A DNA stretch of 64,000 nt. Origin: Acidovorax kalamii (lineage in GTDB: Bacteria; Pseudomonadota; Gammaproteobacteria; Burkholderiales; Burkholderiaceae_C). The DNA is taken from NCBI RefSeq assembly GCF_002245625.1, contig NZ_NOIG01000008.1:496001-560000 (forward strand). Direction: 5' to 3'. Below are positions 1 to 9,023 of this stretch, in pieces. The position numbers were made by a program, and so were the translations under genes. The stretch's first letter is position 1. Each line of letters starts with the position of its first letter. The notes beneath the pieces are model-generated. The model saw only the letters and a list, made by a program, of their open reading frames with translations. It was not told the origin of the DNA and made no database searches.

Positions 1-367
1 CGCGGATGCGGGCCAGCAGCTCGCGCGGTTCAAAAGGCTTGGGCAGGTAGTCGTCGGCGCCCAGTTCCAGGCCAATGATGCGGTCCATGGGGTCGCCCTT
101 GGCAGTGAGCATGAGCACCGGCACCTGCGCCGCATGGCCCTGCAGCGAGCGGATGCGGCGGCACACCTCCAGCCCGTCCATGTCGGGCAGCATCAGGTCC
201 AGGATCACCAGATCAGGCAACGGCCCGGCATCGGGCCCCTGCAACTGCGCCAGGCCACTTTTGCCGTCCGCACGGTGCGTGACCTGCAGGCCCGACTGGC
301 CCAGGTACTCGCCCACCATCTGCGCGAGGCGGGCATCGTCTTCGATCATCAGCAGTTGGGAACTCAT
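1..367 (-). CDS. Response regulator, N-terminal receiver domain (truncated by window edge)
   Basis: Reads leftward from an ATG at 367 and runs off the window edge, so only about 122 residues are visible. The visible part is a complete-looking CheY-type receiver: acidic pair E9-D10-D11 in the first strand, phospho-acceptor D57 in VILDLMLPD, and a conserved Lys in PKPFEPREL. The ELGADDYLPKPF stretch is typical of OmpR/PhoB-family regulators, so a winged-helix DNA-binding domain is expected beyond the edge. A sensor kinase partner would also lie outside. The ampG-like gene upstream is on the same strand, 96 bases away, separated by a short repeat. Family assignment is strong; the regulated genes cannot be told. 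Confidence 0.85.
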   Translation of the reverse strand, partial: MSSQLLMIEDDARLAQMVGEYLGQSGLQVTHRADGKSGLAQLQGPDAGPLPDLVILDLMLPDMDGLEVCRRIRSLQGHAAQVPVLMLTAKGDPMDRIIGLELGADDYLPKPFEPRELLARIR

Positions 368-430
368 GGATTCATGCTCTCCGTGGGGCGTCTCGCCGTG
401 TTGTCGCTTCCGTAAAGTTTGGGTAAACGG

Positions 431-472
431 ATTGCTCCAAAATTGATAGCTATAAGCGCTTGGTCATGGCGC
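431..472 (+). repeat. Short dispersed repeat (ATAGCT family), copy 1
   Basis: Contains TTGATAGCTATAAGCGCTTG, the hallmark of a short repeat seen about ten times in this window. It overlaps the last codons of the AmpG-like gene and fills the gap before the response regulator. Identified by eye. Confidence 0.6.
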
Positions 473-2107
473 GGAGGAGGCTGTTTTGACTCTGGACGCC
501 AGCCACACCAGCACCAGCACCGGCAGCCCCAGCAGCGCCGTTGATGTGAAGAAGTGGGCGTAGCCAAACGCATCCACATAGTCGCCCGAGAAGCCCGCCA
601 CAAACTTCGGCAGCAGCAGCATCATGGAGCTGAACAGCGCGTACTGCGTAGCCGAGTAGCTCACGTTGGTCAGGCTCGACAGGTAGGCGATGAACGCGGC
701 CGAGGCGATGCCACTGGCCAGGTTGTCGGCCGAGACCACGGCAATCAGCGCCGTCACGTCGTGCCCGTGGCCCGCCAGCCACGCAAACAGCAGGTTGCTG
801 CCCGCGCTCAGGATCGCGCCCAGCATCAGGATGCGCATCACGCCGAAGCGCATCGACAACACGCCGCCCACAAAGGCGCCTGCCAACGTCATGATCACGC
901 CGTAGACCTTGGTCACGGCGGCCACCTCGTCCTTGGTGAAGCCCATGTCCACATAGAACGGGTTGGCCATGATGCCCATGACCACATCGCTGATGCGGTA
1001 GACGGCGATGAGCGCGAGGATGAGGATGGCTTGTTTGCCATAGCGCCGAACGAAGTCCTTGAAGGGGTTAAACACCGCGATTTCCAGCCAGGCCAACGAA
1101 GGGCGCAGCGCCGCTGGTGCGGGCACCCGAACGTTCTTGCGTGCCAGAGAGCGCAGCAGATATCCGAGCACAAGCAGGGTCAAACCGGTGCTGGCAACGT
1201 CCGCCACTAGCCCAAGCCACCGGGGCGGCGCCAATGAATACACCAGCAGCATTGGCAACTTTCCAAACCTGATCGCTACCGCCACCATGGGCACCACCAA
1301 TAGGGCCCAAAGCGGCACGCCCTTGAGCGCCAGCCGCGTGATGGCCTGACTCAGCTCCAGTCGTTCTTCGGAGGCGGCCCGCGGCGCTGGCTCGCGCGAG
1401 AACAGGACCGTAACCACGCCCACGGCCATGGAGGCGGCCATCACGAGGTAGGCCTTCAGCCATGCGCTGTTCTGGTACGCCGCCGCGCCCTGCAGCACGG
1501 CCTGGCCCACGGCGGGAGCCACCTCGGCGCGTGCCGCGATCCACAGCACCCCCGCACCGGCCCAGATCATCGCCAGCCGGTAGCCTGTCTGGTACGACGC
1601 CGCCAGCGCCGCCTGGTGGTTGGCATCGGCCGACTCGATGCGAAAGGCGTCGAGCGCAATGTCCTGCGTGGCCGAGCCAAACGCCACCGCCAGCGCGCAC
1701 CACACAATGGGCCCGAGTGTGTGGCGCGGGTCGGCCAGCGCCATGCCCACCAGGCCCGCCACGATCACCAGCTGCGCCAGCAGCAGCCAGCTGCGCCGCC
1801 GCCCCAGCGTGGGTGTGAGCAGGGGGATGGGCATGCGGTCCACCAGCGGCGCCCACACCCACTTGAAGCCGTAGGCCAGGCCCACCCAGCTGAGGTAGCC
1901 GATGGTGCTGCGGTCGATGCCCGCCTCGCGCAGGCGGAACGAGAGCGTGCCCAGTACCAGCAGCAGCGGCAGCCCGGCCGAGAACCCGAGCGTGAGCATG
2001 CGCAGGCTGGCGGGCTCCAGGTACACGCGCAGCGTTTGCAGCCAGGGGGTGCGGGCGGGTTTTTCGGGCGAAATGCCGGGGGAGGAGGACGTGGAGGTGT
2101 CTGACAT
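464..2107 (-). CDS. ampG: AmpG-like MFS permease (muropeptide transporter family)
   Basis: A 547-residue major facilitator superfamily protein resembling AmpG, the inner-membrane permease importing anhydro-muropeptides for cell-wall recycling. Visible features: the opening LGFSAGLPLLLVLGTLSFRL helix, the downstream YLSWVGLAYGFKWVWAPLVDR segment and DIALDAFRIE, all characteristic of AmpG; about twelve to fourteen hydrophobic segments follow. ATG at 2107 is chosen because the family's conserved region begins about 30 residues later; an in-frame ATG at 2170 only adds an unlikely hydrophilic leader and would overlap the divergent promoter region. The short repeat at its 3' end encodes the last residues. 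Substrate is inferred from family only. Confidence 0.85.
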   Translation of the reverse strand: MSDTSTSSSPGISPEKPARTPWLQTLRVYLEPASLRMLTLGFSAGLPLLLVLGTLSFRLREAGIDRSTIGYLSWVGLAYGFKWVWAPLVDRMPIPLLTPTLGRRRSWLLLAQLVIVAGLVGMALADPRHTLGPIVWCALAVAFGSATQDIALDAFRIESADANHQAALAASYQTGYRLAMIWAGAGVLWIAARAEVAPAVGQAVLQGAAAYQNSAWLKAYLVMAASMAVGVVTVLFSREPAPRAASEERLELSQAITRLALKGVPLWALLVVPMVAVAIRFGKLPMLLVYSLAPPRWLGLVADVASTGLTLLVLGYLLRSLARKNVRVPAPAALRPSLAWLEIAVFNPFKDFVRRYGKQAILILALIAVYRISDVVMGIMANPFYVDMGFTKDEVAAVTKVYGVIMTLAGAFVGGVLSMRFGVMRILMLGAILSAGSNLLFAWLAGHGHDVTALIAVVSADNLASGIASAAFIAYLSSLTNVSYSATQYALFSSMMLLLPKFVAGFSGDYVDAFGYAHFFTSTALLGLPVLVLVWLASRVKTASSAP

Positions 2108-2242
2108 GGGCGGGCGGGGGTTTTGTCTATCATCGCCGACACCCTTGTCGCCCAGCCCCGTTGCCTCCATCTGGGTGGCAGACGCTGCTGCAAACCACAG
2201 GGTCGGTCAGCGCCGCCCATTATTCCTTCAGGTGTTCCTGGT

Positions 2243-3094
2243 ATGTGCCTCTTTTGCCCCACCCCTTCTGTCGCACCCTCGTCCCCCTGGTCCGCACGCC
2301 GGGCCTTTTTGCTGGCGGCGGGTGCAGCCGCCGCCACGCCGGTGATGGCGCAGGTGGACGTGGGCTCGTCCTCCAGCCTGCGCAAGCTGGTGCCCGCCGA
2401 GACGCTCGAAAACTCCGCCGCCCAGCAGTACCGCCAGATGCTGGAGCAGGCCCGCGCCAAACGTGCGCTGGCCCCCGACAACCACCCCCAGCTGCAGCGC
2501 CTGCACGCCATCGCCAAGCGGCTGATCCCGTTCACCACGCCGTGGAACGACCGTGCCAAGCAATGGCGCTGGGAGGTCAACCTCATCGGTAGCCAGCAGA
2601 TCAATGCGTTCTGCATGCCCGGCGGCAAGATCGCGTTCTATACCGGCATCCTTGACCAGCTCAAGCTCACCGACGACGAGGCCGCGATGATCATGGGCCA
2701 CGAAATGGCCCATGCGCTGCGCGAACACGCGCGCGAGCGCATTGCCAAGACGCAGGGCACCAACCTGGCACTGCGCCTGGGCTCGCAGCTGCTGGGCCTG
2801 GGCGACCTGGGCCAGGCGGCGGCCGGGCTGGGCGGGCAACTGCTCACGCTGCAGTTCAGCCGCTCGGACGAGAGCGAGGCCGACCTGGTGGGCCTGGAGC
2901 TGGCCGCGCGCGGCGGCTACCAGCCGTCGGCGGCCGTCAGCCTGTGGCAGAAGATGGGCAACGCCACCGGCAGCAAGCAGGGCGGGCTGGCGTTCCTGTC
3001 CACCCACCCCTCGGGGCCTGCGCGCATCAAGGAACTGGAGCAGAACGTGCCCAAGGTGCAGGGGCTGTACGAAGCGGCACGCAGGAACGGCTGA
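2243..3094 (+). CDS. M48 family zinc metalloprotease, exported
   Basis: A 283-residue peptidase of the M48 (HtpX/Oma1/LoiP-like) family. The zinc motif HEMAH is in IMGHEMAHALREHARE, and the third ligand Glu is in SDESEADLVGLELA. The N-terminus (ARRAFLLAAGAAAATPVMAQ) looks like a twin-arginine or Sec signal peptide with cleavage after MAQ, so the enzyme should act in the periplasm, probably in protein quality control. ATG at 2243 is chosen because the signal peptide starts about 20 residues later; an upstream ATG at 2123 is in frame but would intrude on the ampG promoter region. Divergent from ampG. Substrates unknown. Confidence 0.85.
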   Translation: MCLFCPTPSVAPSSPWSARRAFLLAAGAAAATPVMAQVDVGSSSSLRKLVPAETLENSAAQQYRQMLEQARAKRALAPDNHPQLQRLHAIAKRLIPFTTPWNDRAKQWRWEVNLIGSQQINAFCMPGGKIAFYTGILDQLKLTDDEAAMIMGHEMAHALREHARERIAKTQGTNLALRLGSQLLGLGDLGQAAAGLGGQLLTLQFSRSDESEADLVGLELAARGGYQPSAAVSLWQKMGNATGSKQGGLAFLSTHPSGPARIKELEQNVPKVQGLYEAARRNG

Positions 3095-3106
3095 CCCAGG
3101 ATCGGC

Positions 3107-3138
3107 GGCACCGCAGGCGCAGGCCGGGGCGCGGTGCC
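3107..3138. terminator. Hairpin between convergent genes, possible bidirectional terminator
   Basis: GGCACCGC (3107-3114) pairs perfectly with GCGGTGCC (3131-3138) around a 16-base GC-rich loop, lying between the converging protease and cyclase genes. No T tract, so intrinsic termination is uncertain. Confidence 0.35.
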
Positions 3139-3150
3139 AACCACCGGGCG

Positions 3151-4239
3151 TCAGCCCACCGTGACGCGGTTGCGGCCGCCGTGTTTGCTTTGGTACAGCG
3201 CCTTGTCGGCCCGTGCAATGGCGGCCTGCAGGTCGTCGCCGCTGGCCACCTGCACCACCCCGAAAGACATGGTCAGCGGCACCGGGTTGTTCTGGTGGTG
3301 CACGGTGGTCTGTTCGATGGCCACCCGGATGCGCTCTGCCACCTCCAGCGCAGAGGCCAGGGGGCTGGCAGGCATCAGCGCCAGAAACTCCTCGCCGCCC
3401 CAGCGGGCGATCACATCGCTCTCGCGCAGGTTGCGAGAGAGCACCCCCGCCACCGTCACCAGCACCTGGTCGCCCGTGGCATGGCCATGGCGGTCGTTGA
3501 CCTGCTTGAAGTGGTCGATGTCGCACAGCAGCAGCGCGACCGGCTCGCCCGTGCGCTGGATGCGCGCCAGCGTATGCCCTGCCAGGGTGTAGAAATGGGC
3601 GCGGTTGTTCAGCCCGGTCAGGGCATCCAGCGTGGCCTGTTTGAGCAAGCGGTTTTCGGCGATGAGGATGGTGCGACGGTAGAACGCGGCCAGCGCCGCA
3701 AACATGCCAAACACCACGCAGACGTGGATGGCGTTGACGATCTGCTGCCCCTTGCCCGCCAGCGGCGCCAGGGCGCCCCAGTGGTCGCAGGCCCAGCGTA
3801 GGCCCAGGTAATAGGCCAGCAACGCCAGCACGATTGGCGCGGCATAGCGGCCAGAGTTGGCAATCACGACGGCCGGGATGAACAGCAGCAGGTAGTAGTG
3901 AAAACCGCTGTCCCAACCCACCAGCAGCGAACCCAGCGCCGAATGGGCAACCACCTCCAGCCAGATCAGCAGGATGCCCGCCGTGTTGTGCCGCCGCTGG
4001 ATGAGCGCATGCGCGACCAGGTACATCGCGATGCTGCCCACGTTGACCAGCGCCAGCGGCAGCGATCCCAGCCAGAGGAAAAGCGCGATGTACCCACAGT
4101 CGATGGCCGCTGCCGTCAAGGCCACCCTTTGCGCCATGGCCCAGTAGGCCTTGCCAGCCACGCTGGAGCCGCGCTGTGGAACGGCAAAGGGGCGCGGCGG
4201 GTGGGCTGTGGGGGCGGTGGTGCTTGCGGAGGATGCCAT
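3151..4239 (-). CDS. Membrane-bound diguanylate cyclase (GGDEF)
   Basis: 362 residues with an N-terminal block of about six hydrophobic segments (residues ~40-195) and a C-terminal GGDEF domain (~200-362). The active-site loop is RWGGEEF, a functional GGDEF variant, and an RxxD inhibitory site (RESD) lies five residues before it, so the enzyme should make c-di-GMP with product inhibition. CDIDHFKQVNDRHGHATGD is the canonical Mg/GTP-binding helix region. The membrane part resembles no named sensory domain that I recognise, so the signal is unknown. It converges with the M48 protease gene. One of three GGEEF cyclases in this window. Confidence 0.92.
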   Translation of the reverse strand: MASSASTTAPTAHPPRPFAVPQRGSSVAGKAYWAMAQRVALTAAAIDCGYIALFLWLGSLPLALVNVGSIAMYLVAHALIQRRHNTAGILLIWLEVVAHSALGSLLVGWDSGFHYYLLLFIPAVVIANSGRYAAPIVLALLAYYLGLRWACDHWGALAPLAGKGQQIVNAIHVCVVFGMFAALAAFYRRTILIAENRLLKQATLDALTGLNNRAHFYTLAGHTLARIQRTGEPVALLLCDIDHFKQVNDRHGHATGDQVLVTVAGVLSRNLRESDVIARWGGEEFLALMPASPLASALEVAERIRVAIEQTTVHHQNNPVPLTMSFGVVQVASGDDLQAAIARADKALYQSKHGGRNRVTVG

Positions 4240-4406
4240 GGCGTGACGGGGCCCGGTGCGCTCCTTTGCACGCGGGTTATTAACAAAATGTCACATCCTA
4301 GAAAGCTGGCGGGTTGGCCATCTGCCGATCTGGCAGGTCAAAGCCTGCCATTTGCGGTATCGGGCGACCCCAGGCCGCCCTTCGGACCCGAAGGCCCGGC
4401 GCATGG

Positions 4407-4700
4407 CTACCCGGCCTGCACGGGCTGCCAGTCCACGGCCACAGGGCTCTTGCGCGAGAACAGCTCCACATGCGAGTCGATGGCGAACTGCACCCGCGCC
4501 AGGCTGGCATCGTCCTCGGCGCTGCAGTCGAAGTGCAGCGCTTCGCTGTCGGCGCGCAGCACACACAGGCCCCAGGGGAAGTGGGCCTCGCCCCGGTGCT
4601 CGTCGTAGTCCACGCGGATCTTGCGGGTGAAGTGGTAGCACAGGCGCTGCAGGTAGCGGCTGGCCTCGGGGGTGGGCACATGGCCCTGGCGTCTCATCAT
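4407..4700 (-). CDS. DUF2218 family small protein
   Basis: A 97-residue soluble protein resembling the DUF2218 family, short proteins often found with siderophore uptake genes. Visible hallmarks are the paired-His/Lys region YHFTRKIRVDYDEHRGEAHFPWG and a second half with LHFDCSAED and SHVELFSRKSPVAVDW. Two adjacent ATGs start at 4700 and 4697; the first is listed. It is the last gene of the minus-strand iron-transport run, 35 bases after the ABC ATPase, suggesting co-transcription. Its molecular function is not established; placement suggests handling of iron or siderophore in the cytoplasm, which is inference. Confidence 0.75.
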   Translation of the reverse strand: MMRRQGHVPTPEASRYLQRLCYHFTRKIRVDYDEHRGEAHFPWGLCVLRADSEALHFDCSAEDDASLARVQFAIDSHVELFSRKSPVAVDWQPVQAG

Positions 4701-4735
4701 GGGTGGGTGTCGTTGTTGTGCGAAAAATGAAGGGG

Positions 4736-5521
4736 CTACTGCGGCAGCGCCGCATCGGCCAGCACCAGCAGATAGCCCTCGGAACAGCGCTCTACGCGGG
4801 CCCGTACGCCATAGGCGCGCTGCAGCAGCGCGGGGGTGAGCACCTCGGCCGGGTCGCCTGCCGCCAGCACGTTGCCGCCGCCCAGCACCAGCACATGCTG
4901 GCAAAACCGCAGGGCCAGGTTCAGGTCGTGCACGGCCACCAGGCCGATGGCGCCCTGTTGCCGCACCAGGGCGCGCACGGCCTGCAGCACCTGCAACTGC
5001 CAGCGCAGGTCGAGCGCGCTGGTGGGTTCGTCCAGCAGCAAGAGGCGCGGCGCACGCACGATGACCTGGGCCAGGCCCACCATCTGGCGCTGCCCGCCCG
5101 AGAGTTCGTCCAGCCGCCGCAGCGCCAGCGCCTGCAGGCCCAGCGTGGCCACCACTGACTCGATGGCCGCCTCGCGCTGGGCGGTGCTCCATTCGTTGCG
5201 GCTGGCGCGCAGCGCGCTCTGCCAGGTTTCGTAGGCCATGAGCGAGGTGCTCTGCGGCAGCGCCTGGGGCAGGTAGCCCACGCGGTACAGGCGCTCGCGC
5301 GGCGCGAGCGTGGCCAGGTCGGTGCCTTCCAGCCACACGCGGCCCTGCGCAGGCCGCAGCCCAGCCACGGCCTTGAGCAGCGTGGACTTGCCCACGGCAT
5401 TGGGGCCCACGACCGCCACCAGCGTGCCAGCGGGCACGCCGGGCAGGGTCACGCCCTGCAGCACGGGGCGGCTGGGGTAGCCTGCGGTGAGTTGTTCAAG
5501 GGCAAAGCCGGTCGTGCTCAT
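4736..5521 (-). CDS. Iron-siderophore ABC transporter ATP-binding protein
   Basis: 261 residues, FepC/FecE/HmuV type. Walker A GPNAVGKSTLL, Q-loop in YLPQALPQ, signature LSGGQRQM, Walker [13 protein letters not shown] and the H-loop VAVHD are all intact, so it should hydrolyse ATP to drive uptake. The ATG at 5521 overlaps the stop codon of the upstream permease (ATGA), indicating translational coupling. Longer in-frame readings upstream lie inside the permease gene and are rejected. With the permease, binding protein and TonB-dependent receptor nearby it forms a complete uptake route. The exact siderophore is not deducible from sequence. Confidence 0.92.
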   Translation of the reverse strand: MSTTGFALEQLTAGYPSRPVLQGVTLPGVPAGTLVAVVGPNAVGKSTLLKAVAGLRPAQGRVWLEGTDLATLAPRERLYRVGYLPQALPQSTSLMAYETWQSALRASRNEWSTAQREAAIESVVATLGLQALALRRLDELSGGQRQMVGLAQVIVRAPRLLLLDEPTSALDLRWQLQVLQAVRALVRQQGAIGLVAVHDLNLALRFCQHVLVLGGGNVLAAGDPAEVLTPALLQRAYGVRARVERCSEGYLLVLADAALPQ

Positions 5522-6618
5522 CACGCAGTCCTTCTTTGGCGCAGAACGAGCACCATGAACAGCGGCACGCCCACCAGCGCGGTGATGATGCCAATCGGCA
5601 GCACCACGCCGGGCACCAGCGCCTTGCTCAGGATGGACGCGAGCGAAAGCATCAGCGCCCCGGCCAGCGCGCTGCCGGGCAGGTAGTAGCGGTGGTCCTC
5701 GCCCAGCAGCATGCGCGCGATGTGCGGCCCCACCAGGCCCACAAAGCCGATGGTGCCCACAAACGACAGGGCGGTGGCCGCCAGCAGGCTTACGCGCAGC
5801 AGCGTCTCCAGGCGCAGCCGCTCCACCGCGATGCCGAAGCTGCGCGCCTGGTCCTCGCCCGCGCGCAGCGCCGTGAGGGCCCAGGCCTGGTGCGCCGACC
5901 ACAGCAGGCATAGCAAAAGCACCGTGCCCACAATGCCGATCTTGGTCCAGGTGGCGCGGCCCAGGCTGCCCATGGTCCAGAACACGATCTGCTGCAGCGC
6001 GTTGCTGTCCGCGATGAACTGCAGCAGCCACAGCAGGGCCTCAAAGCTGAACAACAGCGCAATACCGAACAGCACCACCGTGTCCACCGTGGCTCCCTGG
6101 CGCCAGGCCAGCAGCTGGATCAGCGCCGTGGCGCAGGCCGCGCCCCCAAAGGCGCACAGCGGCACGGCCAGGTTCTCGCCCCAGGCCAGCAGCGTGAAGC
6201 CGCTGACCACGGCGGCCGATGCGCCCACGGCCGCAGCGGCCGACACGCCCAGGGTGAACGGGCTGGCCAGCGGGTTGTTCAGCGCAGTCTGCATCTCGGC
6301 GCCCGCCAGGCCCAGGCTGGCGCCCACCAGCACGGCCATCACCGCATAGGGCAGGCGCACCTCCCACAGGATCACCTGCTGCGCCTGCGGCAGCGCGCCG
6401 GGCGTGAACAGGCCGCGCAGCACATCGGCAAACGCGAAGGTGGAGGGCCCCAGCGCAATGTCGGCCACCACGCTGGCGCACAGCACGGCCAGCAGCGTGG
6501 CCAGCAGCAGCAGGCGCCTGCGCACGAAGTGCCGGTAGCGCTGTGCGAGCGGGCCAGCGGGCTGCGGGGTGGTGGAGGGCGGGGCCAAGGCGGTTGCGGA
6601 ATCAGGCACGGCAGACAT
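5521..6618 (-). CDS. Iron-siderophore ABC transporter permease (FecCD family)
   Basis: 365 residues from the ATG at 6618, with about nine or ten hydrophobic segments. Family hallmarks: LREVRLPY-like segment (ILWEVRLPYAVMAVLVGASLG) near residue 80, GAEMQTALNNPLASPFTLGV, and the cytoplasmic coupling loop GTIGFVGLVGPHIARMLLG. A single permease suggests a homodimer as in BtuCD. An upstream in-frame ATG at 6672 would overlap the esterase gene; the 6618 start leaves a 22-base gap and gives a short cytoplasmic tail. Its stop overlaps the ATPase start. Part of the Fur-type cluster read from the promoter region near 8830. Confidence 0.92.
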   Translation of the reverse strand: MSAVPDSATALAPPSTTPQPAGPLAQRYRHFVRRRLLLLATLLAVLCASVVADIALGPSTFAFADVLRGLFTPGALPQAQQVILWEVRLPYAVMAVLVGASLGLAGAEMQTALNNPLASPFTLGVSAAAAVGASAAVVSGFTLLAWGENLAVPLCAFGGAACATALIQLLAWRQGATVDTVVLFGIALLFSFEALLWLLQFIADSNALQQIVFWTMGSLGRATWTKIGIVGTVLLLCLLWSAHQAWALTALRAGEDQARSFGIAVERLRLETLLRVSLLAATALSFVGTIGFVGLVGPHIARMLLGEDHRYYLPGSALAGALMLSLASILSKALVPGVVLPIGIITALVGVPLFMVLVLRQRRTA

Positions 6619-6640
6619 TGCAAAAAGAGGGGTGAAAGGC

Positions 6641-7600
6641 TCAGCGTGCCTGCTGCGCCAGGGCCAGGGCATCGACCAGGCCGGGCAGCATCACGCTGCC
6701 ATGGTCCAGGCCGGGCAACACGGCCATCTGCACATGTAGCTCGGGCCATGCCAGGGTGGTGAGCTGGTTCGCCAGCGTTGTGGTGCGGTCCAGCAGGCGG
6801 CGCTCGGCCTGCACAACGGCGCGCGCAGGGGTGGCGGCGGCTTGCGCATGCTCCAGGCTGCCCACGCGCAGATGCAGCCGGGCGCTGAAGGCGCGGGGCG
6901 CCGTGGCATGCGCCTGCATGAACTGCTGGGCCGTCTGCAGCACCTGGCCCTGGTTCCACCATACCGATGGGCTGGTGGCTGCGTAGCGGGTGAACAACGC
7001 CGGGCGCGTGAACAGTGCGTGCAGCACACAGAGGCCCCCGAAGGAATGGCCGGTGATCGTCTGGCGCTGGGCATCGACGGGAAAAGCCTGTGCAACGCGC
7101 GGCTGCAGCTCGCGCGCGATGAAGTCGAGCAGCCGGTCGGCGCCGCCCGCCTGGGGCGTGGCGCTGCCGCCCGGCGGCGGTGGGGTGTAGTCGCGCTGGC
7201 GCTCGGCGGGGTGGATCACCGCGTCGCCGGGGTGGCCAATGCCCACCACGATGGCCGCATCCGGCCGCAGCTCGGGCGGGCGCGCGGCGTCGTTGCGCGC
7301 CAGCTGCGCGGCCAGCGCAAAGGCGGCGTTGCCGTCCAGCACATACAGCACCGGGTGGCCCGTGGCGGGCGCGGGGCCTGCGGGGCGCTGCACCCAGATG
7401 CGCCAGGTATTGCCGCTGGCCGGGTCGCGCAGGTCTTGCTGGTGGGTGCCGGGCAGCGCTGCGGCGGGGGCCTGCAGCAGCTGCGCAGGCACCGCCGGGC
7501 TGCCGGTGGCGCAACCACCCAGCAGGCCCAGGCTGGTGCCAGCACCGGCGGCGAGCAGCGCGCGGCGCGTGCTGCCCTGCGCGGGGTGGGGCGCGGGCAT
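6641..7600 (-). CDS. Exported alpha/beta hydrolase, siderophore esterase-like (IroE/BesA type)
   Basis: 319 residues. The nucleophile elbow GHSFGG places the catalytic Ser at 186, and GLDHGS gives a likely catalytic His at 300. It resembles the esterase family (IroE, BesA, Fes-related) that hydrolyses catecholate tri-ester siderophores. The N-terminus combines an RR pair (TRRALLAAGAGTSLG) with a lipobox-like LLGGC at residue 30, so it is exported, possibly as a lipoprotein. The ATG at 7600 overlaps the stop of the binding-protein gene. Position within the uptake operon supports release of iron or trimming of a xenosiderophore in the periplasm. Substrate inferred. Confidence 0.82.
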   Translation of the reverse strand: MPAPHPAQGSTRRALLAAGAGTSLGLLGGCATGSPAVPAQLLQAPAAALPGTHQQDLRDPASGNTWRIWVQRPAGPAPATGHPVLYVLDGNAAFALAAQLARNDAARPPELRPDAAIVVGIGHPGDAVIHPAERQRDYTPPPPGGSATPQAGGADRLLDFIARELQPRVAQAFPVDAQRQTITGHSFGGLCVLHALFTRPALFTRYAATSPSVWWNQGQVLQTAQQFMQAHATAPRAFSARLHLRVGSLEHAQAAATPARAVVQAERRLLDRTTTLANQLTTLAWPELHVQMAVLPGLDHGSVMLPGLVDALALAQQAR

Positions 7601-8775
7601 CAGAGGCTGGTCCAGTACACACCCGCCAGCGGGATCGGCTGGAACTGGGTGAACATCGTCTGCAGCGTGGCGCGCGGGTCCAGGTCGGCAAACAGTTCGG
7701 GGTGCAGCCATTTGGCAAACACCTGCACGGCCACCACGTTGAACGGCGAGTTGTAGTAGTGGTGCCAGATGGCGTGTGCGCGGCCGGGCTGTTGCACGGC
7801 CTGCAGCTGGGCGATGCCCCGGCGCTGTGTGGCGCGCAGCAGCGAGGCGCGGGCCGCCTCGGGCGTGGCGTCGGCGCCCAGCACGATGCGCAGGGGCGAC
7901 TTCTCGGCCGTGGCCATGCTGCCAATGCCGGTGCCGATGTACAGGCGGGGCTGCGTGGCGATCAGAAACTCGGGGTTCAGCGTGCCGTGTTCGCCCGGGA
8001 TGCGGCCGCGCGCCACGTTGTCGGCGCCCGCCGCATCCAGCAGCATGCCCACCAGGCCCACCATGGTGGCGCAGCATTCGTCGGTCAGGCCCACGCGGTT
8101 TTCCAGAAACGCGGCCGGGTGGCGCGTGCCGGCCGGCAAGGTGCGCAGGCGCGATTCGACGCGCTCCAACTGGGTTCGCCAATAGGTGTTGAAGGCCTGG
8201 GCCTCCTTGCGCTTGCCCAGCACGGCGCCCAGCAGCTCCATGCTGCGGGGGGTGTTCTTGAGCGGGTCGTGGCGGAAGTCCACAAACACCACGGCTACAC
8301 CTGCCGCTTCCAGGCGGGCCAGGGTCTCGCGGTCGTTCTTGCTGGGCCCATGGCCGCCCGCCAGGCCCAGGACGGCCACCTGCGGGCGCAGCGCAATTGC
8401 CTGCTCGTCGCTGAAGCTGCCCGCATTGTTGCGGCCCACGCGCGGCACCTTGTCCAGCTGCGGGAAGCGGCTGCGCCACTGGGCGTAGCCTGCGGCGTCC
8501 AGGGTTTCGTAGTCACCCATCATGCCCACCAGGCGGCGGGCTACATCGTCCCGCTCGAACACGCCCAGCGCGGGCAAAAGGCGGCCCTCGCCGAGCAGGA
8601 TGCGGTCCACTTGAGCGGGCAGGGTCACGGTGCGCCCGGCCAGGTCGGTCACGGTGTGGGTGGTGGTTTGCGCTTGCGCGGGGGCGGTGGCCGCAGCGGC
8701 CAGGGCGCACAGGAACGTGGCCAATACGCGGCGGGCTGCCTGGGTGGGCCGCCAGCGGGAAAGGGTCAAGGTCAT
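7600..8775 (-). CDS. Iron-siderophore ABC transporter periplasmic binding protein
   Basis: 391 residues with a clear signal peptide (basic start RWRPTQAARR, hydrophobic core, cleavage around AQAQ near residue 36). The mature protein begins with THTVTDLAGRTVTLP, typical of FepB/FecB-type class III binding proteins, followed by long-helix two-lobe architecture (AIALRPQVAVLGL, GVAVVFVDF). First gene of the minus-strand operon, 55 bases from the Fur-like box. It would capture a ferric siderophore after TonB-dependent passage and pass it to the FecCD permease. Slightly longer than usual (about 300-350 residues). Ligand unknown. Confidence 0.88.
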   Translation of the reverse strand: MTLTLSRWRPTQAARRVLATFLCALAAAATAPAQAQTTTHTVTDLAGRTVTLPAQVDRILLGEGRLLPALGVFERDDVARRLVGMMGDYETLDAAGYAQWRSRFPQLDKVPRVGRNNAGSFSDEQAIALRPQVAVLGLAGGHGPSKNDRETLARLEAAGVAVVFVDFRHDPLKNTPRSMELLGAVLGKRKEAQAFNTYWRTQLERVESRLRTLPAGTRHPAAFLENRVGLTDECCATMVGLVGMLLDAAGADNVARGRIPGEHGTLNPEFLIATQPRLYIGTGIGSMATAEKSPLRIVLGADATPEAARASLLRATQRRGIAQLQAVQQPGRAHAIWHHYYNSPFNVVAVQVFAKWLHPELFADLDPRATLQTMFTQFQPIPLAGVYWTSL

Positions 8776-8828
8776 GGATGGCAGGGTGCTTGCAGCCCAG
8801 CCCGATGGCGGACCGGATAAAAAGCACT

Positions 8829-8849
8829 ATTGAGAATCATTTGCATTTA
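8829..8849. promoter_or_regulatory. Fur-box-like operator in divergent promoter region
   Basis: TGAGAATCATTTGCA at 8831-8845 matches the 7-1-7 Fur consensus TGATAATNATTATCA at 11 of 14 half-site positions, in an AT-rich island inside otherwise GC-rich DNA. It sits 55 bases before the binding-protein start and about 180 before the AraC-type regulator, so it could repress both directions under iron sufficiency. Inferred from consensus only. Confidence 0.7.
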
Positions 8850-9023
8850 TTATCGCAAGTTGCTAGCATCCCACGGGCCGGTGCCTGCCGTGTTTGCTGG
8901 GTGGAGAAAAACCTTTGCGCCACCGCCTGCTGCGGCCAGTACCTCCCCGTCCCCATCCTCCGGCGCCATCGGAACCCCGCCGCTCTGCCACCGTCGTCTG
9001 CCGAAACGCCTGTCTGCCTTCCC